From: Pyrinomonadaceae bacterium
GTDB taxonomy: Bacteria > Acidobacteriota > Blastocatellia > Pyrinomonadales > Pyrinomonadaceae
NCBI GenBank assembly: GCA_013813825.1
Contig: JACCRA010000242.1
Location: 1 to 14,714, forward strand
DNA length: 14,714 nucleotides
Direction of reading: 5' to 3'
Shown: one piece after another, positions 7,123 through 13,453 of the stretch
How positions within the stretch are numbered: position 1 is the first letter of the stretch
Layout of the letters: every line of letters starts with the position of its first letter
The notes under the pieces: model-generated
Database searches by the model: none
Seen by the model: only the letters and a program-made list of their open reading frames with translations
Told to the model about the DNA's origin: nothing
Program-made: the position numbers and the translations under genes

Positions 7123-7995
7123 ATGATGAGTATGTCCGGCAAAACTTTCGCTCTGCTTTTGGCGCTGCTGTCCGCCCTGTCTGCTAAGGGACACAGGCCG
7201 GTCGCGTTCGTCTCACGCCCGGCCAATTCGTCGCCTGTCACAACGCCCATGCGCGAGTTGACGGCGACCACTACCACCACCATCGACGCTGATCTCTTCG
7301 GGGCAGCGAAACAGAACGCAACGCTGCAAAACGACCTCAACTGGACGTTCGGCAAAAAACAGCAACGCGGCTGGTCTATCTACGTCCCGCTGATCTCGCG
7401 CCTTATCGGCACCGAAGCCGGCACCGAATCAACCGACTTCGCCGCCGCCCTCTATCGCTGGCAGCGCACCAACAACCTCACGCCAAACGGCATCCTCGGC
7501 GGTGAAACAATGTACCGCATGATCCAAACTTGGCAGGCAGCACGCCTGCAAAATCGCACACCCGCGCGTGACGATCAACTCATTACCGTTCCTGCCTCCG
7601 AGTTTTACGACGCCTCGCGTCCCGACGAACAACGGCGCATCGAACGCAGCACTTATGCCGCCTATCAACGCCTACTCGCCGCCGCCGCCACTGCCGGCGC
7701 GGCCGAAGGCAGCCACTTGAAAATCATCTCTGCCCACCGCTCGCGCGAGTATCAGGATAACCTGCGCCGCAAAGACCCGCAGGCGGGCAGCGCCGGCCTC
7801 GCCATCAACAGCCCCCACTTCACCGGCCGCGCCCTCGATCTCTACGTCGGTGGCGATCCCGTGGACACGAAGGATGCCAACCGCTCTATCCAAGTCCGCA
7901 CCCGTACCTACCTCTGGCTCGTCAAAAACGCCGAACACTTCGGCTTCCGCCCTTATCCTTATGAACCGTGGCATTGGGAATATATGGGCAATTGA
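7123..7995 (+). CDS. Secreted VanY-type D-alanyl-D-alanine carboxypeptidase (peptidase M15) with PG-binding-like domain
   Basis: A 290-residue exported zinc peptidase. Residues 7-21 are a hydrophobic signal segment. Residues about 66-140 resemble a peptidoglycan-binding domain (FAAALYRWQRTNNLTPNGIL, GETMYRMIQTW). Residues about 175-288 are the M15/VanY catalytic domain: SAHRSREYQ, the zinc site SPHFTGRALDLY (His232, Asp239), and EPWHWEY (Glu281, His284, Glu286), the His-x6-Asp ... Glu-x-x-His pattern of the family. The reaction expected is removal of the terminal D-Ala from peptidoglycan stem peptides in the periplasm. Three ATG codons stand at 7123, 7126 and 7132; GAGAGGG at 7112-7118 supports 7123 or 7126. 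It follows the serine hydrolase by 73 bases on the same strand and may share its transcript. No vancomycin-resistance genes are nearby, so a housekeeping wall-trimming role is more likely. Confidence 0.9.
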   Translation: MMSMSGKTFALLLALLSALSAKGHRPVAFVSRPANSSPVTTPMRELTATTTTTIDADLFGAAKQNATLQNDLNWTFGKKQQRGWSIYVPLISRLIGTEAGTESTDFAAALYRWQRTNNLTPNGILGGETMYRMIQTWQAARLQNRTPARDDQLITVPASEFYDASRPDEQRRIERSTYAAYQRLLAAAATAGAAEGSHLKIISAHRSREYQDNLRRKDPQAGSAGLAINSPHFTGRALDLYVGGDPVDTKDANRSIQVRTRTYLWLVKNAEHFGFRPYPYEPWHWEYMGN

Positions 7996-8017
7996 GTTGT
8001 TGACGCGGCACTTCACG

Positions 8018-8039
8018 CGCAGGTTCGCTCCCGCCTGCG
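8018..8039 (+). terminator. Possible hairpin after the VanY gene
   Basis: CGCAGG and CCTGCG form a six-base-pair stem around a ten-base loop, 22 bases past the VanY stop. No T-run follows on the plus strand, so it is at best a weak terminator. Confidence 0.25.
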
Positions 8040-8046
8040 ATCAGGT

Positions 8047-8052
8047 GTAAAG
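8047..8052 (+). promoter_or_regulatory. Possible -10 element for a leaderless HTH gene transcript
   Basis: TAAAGT fits the TANNNT pattern of -10 elements and ends seven bases before the ATG at 8060. There is no Shine-Dalgarno. This arrangement is typical of leaderless mRNAs described in other phyla; here it is an inference from spacing only. Confidence 0.3.
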
Positions 8053-8059
8053 TCTTCCC

Positions 8060-8260
8060 ATGAAAAAAGAAATGGAAGTTGAGACGCCGGGGCCGCAGGA
8101 ACCGGTCATCAGTCAGGCTAAGGCGGCCGAGTTGTGCGGGATGACGCGGGCGGCGATTTACGACATCGTGCGGCGCGGCGAATTCCGCTCGGTGGAAGTG
8201 GAGGGGCGGGAGCTAGTCTATCTCAAGGAAGTCGAGTCCTTCGCAAAAAGTAGAAAATAG
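8060..8260 (+). CDS. Excisionase/MerR-type helix-turn-helix DNA-binding protein (HTH_17)
   Basis: A 66-residue cytoplasmic protein made almost wholly of one winged-HTH domain of the excisionase family. ISQAKAAELCGMTRAAIYDI (residues 17-36) is the two-helix reader, followed by VRRGEFRSVEVEGRELVYLK (the wing strands) and EVESFAKSRK. Family members bind DNA as small regulators or as directionality factors for integrases. No integrase, phage gene or attachment site is visible nearby, so a transcription-factor role is as likely as excision. There is no Shine-Dalgarno; a TANNNT box just upstream may give a leaderless transcript. It ends in TAG and converges on rpoZ. Confidence 0.8.
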   Translation: MKKEMEVETPGPQEPVISQAKAAELCGMTRAAIYDIVRRGEFRSVEVEGRELVYLKEVESFAKSRK

Positions 8261-8318
8261 CAGTGCGGTCACGCCGGGCGTGGAGACGTGAAGGTCTGCC
8301 GAGAAGAAGCGCCCGCCG

Positions 8319-8606
8319 TTACAACACTTTCGGCGGAAGTTGGCTGCTGTTGACTTTAGTCTGTGGTTCCTCGTGAGTGATAGTAAAGGGGACCAAGCCC
8401 TGCTTGACTTCTTCGAGGGCGATGCTTGTATTCCTGCGCTTTAGCGGATTGACTTCGATCCGCGGGTGCGAGCCGCGCTGAAGCTGCTTGCTCCTTAAAG
8501 CCGCCACGACGATCAGCCGGAATCTGGAATCTATTCCCGGCCAAGTGTCTTCTTCCTCGACGGCGTTCGCGCCGCTGTTGTAACCATTTTTGTTTGCTTC
8601 AATCAT
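8319..8606 (-). CDS. rpoZ: RNA polymerase omega subunit
   Basis: A 95-residue protein recognised as the omega subunit, which binds the C-terminus of beta-prime and helps assemble RNA polymerase. The diagnostic core is SRFRLIVVAALRSKQLQRG (residues about 27-45, the omega helix R-F/Y-x-L-V-x-x-A-A-x-R-x-x-Q-L), then PLKRRNTSIALEEVKQGLVP (residues about 54-73), matching the conserved segment in which EE-x-x-x-G precedes the tail. The N-terminus (GYNSGANAVEEEDTWPGID) and the polar tail after FTITHEE are variable in the family. The start is ATG 8606 with no strong Shine-Dalgarno. Upstream on the same strand are the zinc-ribbon and DnaJ-type zinc-finger ORFs, 75 and 276 bases away. The usual neighbour gmk is absent. 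Confidence 0.87.
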   Translation of the reverse strand: MIEANKNGYNSGANAVEEEDTWPGIDSRFRLIVVAALRSKQLQRGSHPRIEVNPLKRRNTSIALEEVKQGLVPFTITHEEPQTKVNSSQLPPKVL

Positions 8607-8680
8607 CAGGTGTCTTGGTTCTCGTCTTCTGTTTGCGCCTGAGAAGTGCGTTATCGTTCGACGCGCTGCTTAGACGGCTG

Positions 8681-8761
8681 TTAAAGAATCTCGATCGTAT
8701 AAAACATAGCCGTCAACGCGAAGGCAGCGATGGCGACGCCGTGGAGACAACCCGCCGCCAA
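8681..8761 (-). pseudogene. In-frame membrane-helix-like continuation after the zinc-ribbon ORF
   Basis: Directly after TAA 8764-8762 the same frame continues for 26 codons to TAA 8683-8681. The residues LAAGCLHGVAIAAFALTAMF followed by YTIEIL look like one transmembrane helix. A zinc ribbon plus one membrane helix is a common small-protein plan, so the TAA may be a nonsense change that split one about 50-residue protein. It could also be chance, as the piece is short. Confidence 0.4.
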
Positions 8762-8833
8762 TTAGTGGCAATAAGGGCAGTTGACCTCACGCAGTCGTAA
8801 TCTCGCTCGACAATGGCGGCAGTACGTTTTCAT
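8762..8833 (-). CDS. Tiny zinc-ribbon ORF (CxxC ... CxxC), 23 residues
   Basis: A very short frame starting at ATG 8833 just after a purine-rich GGGAGAGG. It encodes MKTYCRHCRARLRLREVN followed by CPYCH and TAA. Two CxxC pairs (Cys5/Cys8 and Cys19/Cys22) 10 residues apart with basic residues between them form a compact zinc-ribbon knuckle. It lies 49 bases downstream of the DnaJ-type zinc-finger gene and upstream of rpoZ on the same strand, so the three may be co-transcribed. The frame resumes after the stop with a membrane-helix-like stretch, so the complete gene was probably 8681-8833. Whether a 23-residue product is made is unknown. Confidence 0.5.
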   Translation of the reverse strand: MKTYCRHCRARLRLREVNCPYCH

Positions 8834-8882
8834 CCTCTCCCTACTCTTATTATCGCGTCTATTGCCGGCTGCGCCGTTTCTG

Positions 8883-9182
8883 CTACCGCTGGCTCGACCC
8901 ACGCGACCACCCGGTTCCCGCGCAACTCAGGCACCGGCCGGCGGTGCTGCGTCTGCCGCTGCCCCCGCATGGCTCACACTGCTCCGAAGGCTGGGTGACG
9001 AGGATGTGTCCCTTTCCGCCGCAAACGAGGCACGACATCATGTATCCGAGCGAGACGGACTGCCGGCCTGTCCCCGCGCACGTCGCGCACGTCGCCGGCG
9101 CATAACTGTTCTGCTGCTGCGGGCGGCTCACTTGACACCATCCTTCGGCGGCGAGGTGACAACATTCGGGCCGGCAAGACAT
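8883..9182 (-). CDS. Small DnaJ-type zinc-finger protein (four CxxCxGxG motifs), no J domain
   Basis: A 99-residue Cys-rich protein. Four copies of CxxCxGxG are present: CATCAGTG (32-39), CLVCGGKG (51-58), CEPCGGSG (69-76) and CLSCAGTG (84-91). This is the pattern of the DnaJ central domain, which binds two zinc ions and takes part in substrate binding and thiol-disulphide chemistry. There is no J domain, Gly/Phe region or C-terminal substrate domain, so it is not a complete Hsp40. The N-terminus has extra Cys (3, 7, 8, 16) and a QQQ linker. The start is ATG 9182; the frame closes at a TAG 15 codons further up, so no longer form is possible. It is first in a run with the zinc-ribbon ORF and rpoZ. 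Its function is unknown. Confidence 0.8.
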   Translation of the reverse strand: MSCRPECCHLAAEGWCQVSRPQQQNSYAPATCATCAGTGRQSVSLGYMMSCLVCGGKGHILVTQPSEQCEPCGGSGRRSTAGRCLSCAGTGWSRGSSQR

Positions 9183-9604
9183 GCTCCAAGCAAGGAGGCG
9201 CGTCTGCGGCCCCGTCGCCGACTAATCATCGGGACAAGACACTCGCTGCCAGTTAATGTTTGACGGACTATGCTTGTGAACGTCAGAAGACGCCTCCTTA
9301 GTGGTCGTGTTTGGAAAACAACAGACGGCACTAGGAGAAGGTCGGCGGGCGCAAATCCTGATGTCGACAGTAGGTTTTCTAAAGATCAGTTCAATGACTG
9401 ACAGAAAGAGTGTACCACACATGCGTCCGGCGGCCTCTGCTCGAACGGTTCGGTTCCGCCTCTACCCTGACAAGCTGTGGCGCTGTCAGTACGCGTGGAG
9501 ACAAAAAAGTGCGCCGCGATGATGAGGCAGAGCGCGGCGCATCCGTGTTAATGATTAGCTGGCAGATTAAACCGCCGGCGGTCGGCGGCGGCCATGTCTA
9601 TTCT
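9183..9604. other. Intergenic region between the L,D-transpeptidase and the zinc-finger gene
   Basis: 422 bases without a gene I can support. Several short frames on both strands give proteins of low complexity or no family resemblance. It contains a clear intrinsic terminator for the upstream minus-strand gene (9503-9541) and a GC-rich palindromic stretch at 9572-9591 (CCGCCG ... CGGCGG). AAGGAGG occurs on the minus strand at 9293-9299 but is not followed by a usable start codon. The promoter of the zinc-finger run should lie here, but no clear -35/-10 pair stands out. Confidence 0.5.
9503..9541 (-). terminator. Rho-independent terminator of the L,D-transpeptidase gene
   Basis: Read on the minus strand, TGCGCCGCG pairs with CGCGGCGCA in a nine-base-pair stem (9533-9541 with 9510-9518) around a 14-base loop, followed by C then TTTTTT (9508-9503) and GT. 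It begins 64 bases past the transpeptidase stop. Stem, GC content and T-run are all as expected of an intrinsic terminator. Confidence 0.8.
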
Positions 9605-10624
9605 TCAGTTGCCTGATCTGGTTTTTTGTCCCCGGCGTTTCGTCTGTTTCCCTCCGCCCAAGACCGGCATTATCCGCCCGGCTTCGAGCGCGCGCCCAGC
9701 CTCGATGCTCTCGACGCTGACGACGAACATTTGGTCTCGTCGTTTGACGCGCGCAAGCAGTGCTTCGATCAACTGATCGTCCACCCGCGACATGTCCACG
9801 CCGCTCGACTTCAATTCATCGCGGACGCGCAACGGGATATTCGTTTGACGGTCGTAAAAGTCGTGATACAGGTAAAGCACGCCGCCCTCGATCACCTGCG
9901 TGTCATAGCTGATGTCCACGACAAGCGGCTCGTCCAACTTAGCGACGAGCGTGCGCTTGGTCTGTTTAGCGCGGGCGATCTCGGTGGCTGTGACAGGGGC
10001 GGAGCGGGCGGCGACGATCTTCTCGGCCAAGTCGTAGAGGTCGCCGCGTAGCATCCGAATGCAGCCATGTGAGACGAGGTTGCCGAGATCGGTCGGTGCC
10101 GCGGCCTGATGAATCAGATAGCTGTAGCCGAGCGGAATTTTCAGTTTACCGAGCGGGTTGCGCGGATCGCTCGCTTTGATAACTTGGCCGGGGCGGACAC
10201 CTTTGTGCCCGGCCACCCATTCGCTCTCAGGCGGTATCCATGTCGGGTTCCAGATGACTTCAGTCGCCTCGCGCTTGCCGATGATGATTGGAAAGTCTTT
10301 CATCCCGACGCCGATGCGGTAGGTCTTCACTTCCCTGTCATTCTGCCACAGCGTCAGGCGAAAGGCCGGCACGTCGACGCTGATGCGGATGTCGGGCTGT
10401 CCCGCCTCGAACTCCGCCCGCTCGATCCGCCCGCCAGTAAACTTGTCCGAGCGCGTTGACTCGAAGTTGCGATTCAGGCGTTGGTATAGAGTCCCGCCAT
10501 CATCACCGTTATTCGTCGCCACTATGCGCGGGCGCGCCGCGGGCTGTGCCGAGACGACGGTCTGCGACGAGCAGACGAACATGGCAAGCATCACGGTTAG
10601 TAAAAGTTGTAAACGTCGCTTCAT
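9605..10624 (-). CDS. Secreted L,D-transpeptidase (YkuD domain)
   Basis: A 339-residue exported enzyme of the YkuD (L,D-transpeptidase catalytic) family, which forms 3-3 peptidoglycan cross-links or attaches proteins to the wall by way of a Cys thioester. ATG 10624 starts a signal peptide (MKRRLQLLLTVMLAMFV, likely cleavage after VSA at residue 26) and has GGGA about ten bases upstream; the TTG at 10702 would bury it. The YkuD domain spans about 80-205: ISVDVPAFRLTLW, EVIWNPTWIPP, IHQAAAP (His172) and the catalytic SHGCIR (Ser185, His186, Cys188, Arg190). Residues after 205 form a separate C-terminal region with a strongly basic tail (KQTKRRGQKTR). A clear terminator follows. The gene is divergent from the MutH-like nuclease gene. 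Confidence 0.92.
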   Translation of the reverse strand: MKRRLQLLLTVMLAMFVCSSQTVVSAQPAARPRIVATNNGDDGGTLYQRLNRNFESTRSDKFTGGRIERAEFEAGQPDIRISVDVPAFRLTLWQNDREVKTYRIGVGMKDFPIIIGKREATEVIWNPTWIPPESEWVAGHKGVRPGQVIKASDPRNPLGKLKIPLGYSYLIHQAAAPTDLGNLVSHGCIRMLRGDLYDLAEKIVAARSAPVTATEIARAKQTKRTLVAKLDEPLVVDISYDTQVIEGGVLYLYHDFYDRQTNIPLRVRDELKSSGVDMSRVDDQLIEALLARVKRRDQMFVVSVESIEAGRALEAGRIMPVLGGGKQTKRRGQKTRSGN

Positions 10625-10776
10625 CAATTCATCCCTTTTCCGCCGCGCCTGATTCCCAGCGCGCGTCGAGCCGCTCGGCTTCCGCGCCGGCCTCAACTTC
10701 AAGGCAGCGCCAATTGGAAATTCTCGCCGGCAAGATAGTTGTCTTAAATTTTCCGTCAGGGGAGTTGGTAGAAAAG

Positions 10777-10784
10777 ATTATACT
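10777..10784. promoter_or_regulatory. Overlapping divergent -10 boxes between the transpeptidase and nuclease genes
   Basis: The minus strand has a perfect TATAAT (10782-10777) facing the L,D-transpeptidase, and the plus strand has TATACT (10779-10784) facing the nuclease. They overlap, so the two genes may compete for polymerase. Neither has a good -35 at 17-18 bases, and the implied leaders are about 145 and 100 bases. Confidence 0.35.
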
Positions 10785-10890
10785 GCCCGCGCACTGGAAC
10801 GCGCGAACAGCCTCGCGCTTTTTCAGGTCACGTCCTCGCTGTCAAAATAATTCCCCATCACTTACGGCGACGGAGGTCGCCACAGCACGA

Positions 10891-11544
10891 ATGAATCGCG
10901 ACGAAGCATTGCGGCGTCTGAACTTGCTGGTCGGGAAAGATTTGCGCCCGCTCGCCGACCGCTTCGGCGTGCCGGTGTGGAAGAACGGCAGAAAAAATAA
11001 GGGCTGGGCCGGACACGTCTTGGAGCGGTATCTCGGCCTCGCGCAGAACTCGCGCCCGACGGCCGACTTCGGCACGTGGGACTTGAAACTCGTCTCGCTC
11101 CGGCGCGCGGCGGACGACACCGTGCGGGTTAAAGAGTCGATGGCGATAGCGATGCTGGAGCCGACCGAAGTCGTCTCTAACCGTTTCGAGGATAGTCACC
11201 TCTACGACAAATTTCGCAGCCTGATCGTCGCCGGCCGCATCTTCGAGAACGAGCAGGACGCTTCATCAATCCTGCACTCCGCCGTCAAGTTCGACCTGGA
11301 TGAGCCGCGGATTTTCCGGCAAGTCCGTGATGATTTCGAATTGATCCGCGAGACGATTCGCGCGCAAGGATTTGGCGCGCTCTCCGGCGAACTCGGCGCG
11401 CTGATTCAATCGCGCACCAAAGGGCGCGGCCACGGCAGCAGCTCGCGCGCCTTTTACGCCCGCGTCCGCTTCGTCGCTCATATGCTCAACCTACACAAGT
11501 TGGCCTCGATGCCGCGTGTCGTGGCGGAGGATAGCGTGGCATGA
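10891..11544 (+). CDS. MutH/Sau3AI-like DNA endonuclease, orphan
   Basis: A 217-residue protein close in length to E. coli MutH (229), which nicks unmethylated GATC in mismatch repair; Sau3AI and the MvaI/BcnI enzymes share the fold. In order: NKGWAGHVLERYLGLAQNS (residues 36-54, with Glu45 at the position of MutH Glu56 and the KGW-x-G start), ADFGTWDLKLVSL (Asp59, Asp64, Lys66 at the D ... E-x-K catalytic site), and a C-terminal SRAFYARVRFVAHML (185-199) like the MutH RGFYLKKNF region. MutH has D-x6-E-x-K; here it is D-x4-D-x-K. The start is ATG 10891, with GGAGGT 13 bases upstream; the frame is open further up but without family similarity. No DNA methyltransferase or mutS/mutL is in the window. 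It could be a repair nicking enzyme, a restriction enzyme or an inactive relative. Confidence 0.75.
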   Translation: MNRDEALRRLNLLVGKDLRPLADRFGVPVWKNGRKNKGWAGHVLERYLGLAQNSRPTADFGTWDLKLVSLRRAADDTVRVKESMAIAMLEPTEVVSNRFEDSHLYDKFRSLIVAGRIFENEQDASSILHSAVKFDLDEPRIFRQVRDDFELIRETIRAQGFGALSGELGALIQSRTKGRGHGSSSRAFYARVRFVAHMLNLHKLASMPRVVAEDSVA

Positions 11545-11589
11545 CCTCTCATTAGTTTAATCTTCCGCTCTGACGTTGAGCGCTTTGAG

Positions 11590-13197
11590 TTAATTCCCGC
11601 CGCCGCGTAGCCAGAAGTAGAGCGCCTGCGCGACGCCGAGGAAGAGACCGATGACGGCCCCGAAGAGTTCGATCTTGCGGAGGTGCTGCTGCGCGACGGA
11701 GAGGACGAGCGTTTCCAGTTTCTCCACGGGATAGCCGGCGACTTTGTCGCGGACGATGCCGCCAATGTCGAACTCTTTGATCGCGACGGGCAGGCGTTCG
11801 CGCGCCGTTTCCGTGATGCGCGCGGTGAGGGCGCGCTGGGCGCGCTCGACGGTCTGGGCCGGCAGGTGATCGGAGATGCGGCCGATGGGCGCGACCAGTA
11901 GGCGCTCGATCTGCGCGCTGAGAATACCGTTCAGTGTCCGCGCCGTCTCCTCGCGGATGAGCACGCCGAGCATCGCTCTGGACAGAAAGCCCTTGAGCTT
12001 CTCCGCCGAGTCCGGGTTGGCGTGCTCCAAGACGGCGCGCAACGTGTGAGGACGGACACGCGCGAGAGCGTCGGTCGTATAAGAAGAAACAGTCGTCGCC
12101 AACTCCGCGCCGCGCCCGATGGCGAGCAGGCGCGTCGCGATCTGCTCTTTAATCAATTCCAGCTTGGCCGGCTCGATGCGGCCGACCAGTTCTTCGAGCG
12201 GCTTCGAGAGGACGCTGTCAATCGTCGCGTCGAGAAAAGCCTCGGCCTCTTCGACGAAAGCCGCGCCGCGCAGAAACTCTTCGACGCGGCGCGGCAGCGT
12301 CTTGTTCACCAACTCGTCCACTTCGTGGTGAATGCGGTCGCGCGAGACGAAGATTTTTTTGAAGAAGCTGAGTTGGCCGTAATAGTCGTCCACTTCGCGC
12401 TTGATTAACGCGCCGATCTGCGTGCGCGTTTTCGGGTTGGCGGCAATCTCGCTCAAATGTTCGACGATGGGACCAAGCTGGCTATCGATCCGCTCTTTCA
12501 GGAGCGCGACCGTCTCCGGCGTGAACAGTTCGGCGAGCGTCGCCTGACTGTGCGCCAATTCGTCCACACGGGCGGAGACGAAGTCGCGCACCCGCTGCCC
12601 GAAGCCGCGCTCGTTGACGATGTTGTGAAAGCGGCTCTCGACAAAGTCGATGACCTGCGCGTAAGTCGCATCATCAAGCACGTCGCTCAAGCGCCGCGCC
12701 AGCACTTCATCAACGCGGCGGTCAATGAAGTTATTAACCGCCTCTGCCGTCTCCTCGCTGCGGAGAACGCCGGCGATGTAATCGGCGAGGCGCAGTTGCA
12801 GGGCGGAGATGGCGTCGAGGACGGGCGCGCGGACGGAAGCCGGCAGGGCGTCGAGAAACGAGGCGTGCGGCGTGTCGAGCAGATCGCTCGTGTACGAAGT
12901 GACCAAATCTTCAACTTTGCGTTGGAAGAAGTTGGTCTCGAAAAGAGCGTCGATGACCGTCTCTTGCGAGACGAGTTCGTTGCCGACGGCGTTGCCGATG
13001 GTCTGCGCGAGGCGCTCGCGGTGGCGCGGGATCATGCCCTGCGGCCAGACGGTGAGACCGAACAGCTTGACGGATCGGTGCGGCCGGAACAGCATTCGCA
13101 CCGCCAGCCACGCGGCCCCGTAGCCGTGCATCGTCGCAAACACGATCAGCCCTAACAACTCTAAAGCGAGACGGAGATTGAGAGGCGGTAGTTGCAT
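11590..13197 (-). CDS. DUF445 family membrane protein
   Basis: A 535-residue DUF445 (YheB/YjiN-related) protein. A membrane helix lies near each end: LALELLGLIVFATMHGYGAA (residues 10-29) and ELFGAVIGLFLGVAQALYFW (about 511-530). The family signature follows the first helix: WLAVRMLFRPHRSVKLFG, then PQGMIPRHRERLAQTIGNAV (about 31-70). The matching C-terminal block is FDIGGIVRDKVAGYPVEKLE just before the last helix. Between them are about 430 residues of charged amphipathic helix repeats (DxxxDxxLxRR, VxxFIDRRVDEVLARR and similar), probably a long helical rod outside or inside the membrane. The function of the family is not known. The ATG has no Shine-Dalgarno, but a promoter-like pair lies upstream. 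It converges on the nuclease gene with 45 bases between them. Confidence 0.88.
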   Translation of the reverse strand: MQLPPLNLRLALELLGLIVFATMHGYGAAWLAVRMLFRPHRSVKLFGLTVWPQGMIPRHRERLAQTIGNAVGNELVSQETVIDALFETNFFQRKVEDLVTSYTSDLLDTPHASFLDALPASVRAPVLDAISALQLRLADYIAGVLRSEETAEAVNNFIDRRVDEVLARRLSDVLDDATYAQVIDFVESRFHNIVNERGFGQRVRDFVSARVDELAHSQATLAELFTPETVALLKERIDSQLGPIVEHLSEIAANPKTRTQIGALIKREVDDYYGQLSFFKKIFVSRDRIHHEVDELVNKTLPRRVEEFLRGAAFVEEAEAFLDATIDSVLSKPLEELVGRIEPAKLELIKEQIATRLLAIGRGAELATTVSSYTTDALARVRPHTLRAVLEHANPDSAEKLKGFLSRAMLGVLIREETARTLNGILSAQIERLLVAPIGRISDHLPAQTVERAQRALTARITETARERLPVAIKEFDIGGIVRDKVAGYPVEKLETLVLSVAQQHLRKIELFGAVIGLFLGVAQALYFWLRGGGN

Positions 13198-13224
13198 AAT
13201 GTCGCGCTGTACTGCTTTCGCGAG

Positions 13225-13254
13225 ATGCTAAACGGTGGAGGTGAGCGGCGTCAA
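13225..13254 (-). promoter_or_regulatory. Candidate promoter of the DUF445 gene
   Basis: On the minus strand TTGACG (13254-13249) and TAGCAT (13230-13225) are separated by 18 bases. Transcription would start about 20 bases before the ATG at 13197, giving a short leader. Confidence 0.45.
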
Positions 13255-13353
13255 ACTTGGGATTGTGCCTCATCGAACTTCATTTGAGGTGTAATGTGGT
13301 GCACAACGAAATTTGAGTTATGTTCTCACAGCCTATCGGCTAATGCGAAACGG

Positions 13354-13389
13354 AGAGGCCACTGAGTCTTCGCAACTCACGTGGCCTCT
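13354..13389 (-). terminator. Hairpin terminator downstream of the repeat protein gene
   Basis: A near-perfect inverted repeat: AGAGGCCAC then TGAGT pairs with ACTCA, a bulged C, then GTGGCCTCT (14 base pairs, seven-base loop CTTCGCA). It lies 65 bases past the repeat-protein stop. The better T-run (TTTGTT) is on the plus strand; on the minus strand CCGTTT follows. It separates the repeat gene from the DUF445 promoter, so minus-strand termination is assumed; the structure could work both ways. Confidence 0.55.
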
Positions 13390-13453
13390 TTGTTAGTTCA
13401 TGAGTGATCCATGAACTTTGCTCTGCTCCAATTCAACTCTCTCACAATGCTCA

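Noticed and set aside
8000..8050. tRNA-like GGTTCGCTCC element
   Set aside because: No matching acceptor, D or anticodon arms can be formed around it.
3875..8833. Stop-codon reassignment explaining both in-frame stops
   Set aside because: TAA ends rpoZ, the trpF-like gene, the second hydrolase and the repeat protein, and TAG ends the HTH and zinc-finger genes, all at plausible lengths.
8781..9263. 160-codon plus-strand frame opposite the zinc-finger gene
   Set aside because: The minus strand has four regular CxxCxGxG motifs; the plus frame is low-complexity Ala/Arg/Pro.
9183..9604. Possible small RNA or extra small genes in the longest gap
   Set aside because: Apart from the terminator and a GC palindrome I see no conserved fold, promoter pair or ORF with family features.
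10456..10890. Upstream extension of the nuclease frame
   Set aside because: It would overlap the transpeptidase start and has no MutH-like content; ATG 10891 gives the normal family length.
12457..13155. 232-codon plus-strand frame opposite DUF445
   Set aside because: Shadow of the DUF445 gene, which has clear family blocks at both ends.
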